Shown: piece by piece, positions 43,539 through 43,948 of the stretch | Layout of the letters: every line of letters starts with the position of its first letter | Numbering within the stretch: the stretch's first letter is position 1 | Assembly (NCBI GenBank): GCA_030638825.1 | Contig: DAOWDU010000036.1 | Location: 1-43,948, forward strand | Source of the DNA: a bacterium | GTDB taxonomy: Bacteria > Patescibacteriota > Minisyncoccia > JAHIHE01 > JAGLIN01 | DNA: 43,948 nt | Reading direction: 5' to 3' | The notes under the pieces: model-generated | Seen by the model: the letters and a program-made list of their open reading frames with translations, nothing else | Told to the model about the DNA's origin: nothing | Databases searched by the model: none | Translations under genes and position numbers: made by a program

Positions 43539-43948
43539 ATGTTTATTGGAGAATACAATCATAATTTAGATAGCAAGGGACGGTTGGCGGTGCCAGTTAA
43601 GTTTAGAGATGATTTGAAAAAAGGAGTTGTTATTACGAAAGGTCTTGATGGCTGTTTGTTTTTATATACAATGAGCGAGTGGAAAATTTTGGCAGAGAAA
43701 TTAAGCAAGCTTCCGATCAGCCAATCTAATACGCGCGCCTTTGCAAGATTAATGTTAGCAGGAGCGATGGATGTGCAAGTTGATAAGCAAGGGAGAGTGG
43801 TTCTTCCTGATTATTTAAGAAAATACGCAAGCCTTAAGAAAAAAATTATTATCGGCGGGTTGTATAATCGTCTGGAAATTTGGGATGAAAATAATTGGGA
43901 GAAGTATAAAAACAAAACTGAAAAAGAAAGCGGAGATATCGCGGAGAA
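43539..43948 (+). CDS. mraZ: Transcriptional regulator MraZ (3' end outside the window)
   Basis: First gene of the division/cell-wall (dcw) cluster; a DNA-binding protein with two AbrB-like SpoVT motifs that represses its own operon. The 136 residues present include IGEYNHNLDSKGRLAVPVKF and VQVDKQGRVVLPDYLRKYA, the two DxKGR/DKQGR repeats. The family is about 140-150 residues, so only a few are missing at the window edge. The start at ATG 43539 is fixed by the MFIGEY opening. mraW and ftsI-type genes should follow beyond the window. Confidence 0.95.
   Translation, partial: MFIGEYNHNLDSKGRLAVPVKFRDDLKKGVVITKGLDGCLFLYTMSEWKILAEKLSKLPISQSNTRAFARLMLAGAMDVQVDKQGRVVLPDYLRKYASLKKKIIIGGLYNRLEIWDENNWEKYKNKTEKESGDIAE

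Noticed and set aside
1-43948. Recoded UGA (Gracilibacteria/SR1 code)
   Set aside because: TGA ends several well-defined genes (zeta-like kinase, GGR, UbiA, the CHAP-vWA protein), and Trp is encoded by TGG in conserved positions, so the standard bacterial code applies.

Overview
The window looks like the chromosome of a bacterium of the Candidate Phyla Radiation (Patescibacteria, probably a Parcubacteria-like lineage). It is AT-rich and densely coded on the standard code, since TGA is a normal stop. It carries bacterial rpsL, rpsG, rpmB, priA, mraZ and a tRNA-Pro, a pilin domain of the CPR type IV secretion kind, and many short palindromic repeats. The taxonomic call is inference from gene content. 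No rRNA, CRISPR array or insertion sequence was seen.

Layout. 1-8.4 kb: a RecB/Cas4-like Fe-S nuclease and a 54-aa gene (minus strand), inositol-phosphate synthase, a tiny Trp/Cys-rich secreted protein, signal peptidase I, a CrtI-like FAD enzyme and a PriA whose helicase motifs are eroded and whose coding region holds four repeat insertions, then tRNA-Pro(UGG). 8.4-14 kb: accessory genes, namely a zeta-toxin-like kinase with an overlapping 59-aa ORF, a structured RNA candidate, a three-gene set (58 aa, PD-(D/E)XK nuclease, HNH membrane protein), an S49 protease, HicBA and a truncated rarA remnant. 14-18.4 kb: BtpA-family protein, AlkD, a small membrane protein, L28 (minus), an M50 protease, and rpsL-rpsG. 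18.5-27 kb: a restriction/defence block made of a fused nuclease-methyltransferase, a GIY-YIG protein, an Abi_C/HEPN-like protein and a half-size specificity subunit, then membrane and DUF1287 proteins and a separate methyltransferase-nuclease fusion. 27-43.3 kb: large secreted or membrane proteins mixed with isoprenoid genes. 43.5 kb to the end: mraZ, start of the division/cell-wall cluster.

The most striking signal is a dispersed isoprenoid set: a GGPP-type prenyl synthase, a class II diterpene cyclase with intact DxDD and YDTAW motifs, a geranylgeranyl-reductase-family flavoprotein, a UbiA prenyltransferase translationally coupled to a double-GAF histidine kinase, and a CrtI-like oxidoreductase, with inositol-phosphate synthase nearby. 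The cyclase and UbiA genes sit behind nearly identical terminator-plus-promoter cassettes. Together they suggest a cyclised, possibly reduced diterpenoid attached to an acceptor. The product is unknown.

Most genes have no recognisable Shine-Dalgarno sequence. A minority, mostly small, secreted or membrane proteins, have strong ones and often their own TTGACA promoter and hairpin terminator, suggesting a separate expression class or foreign origin.
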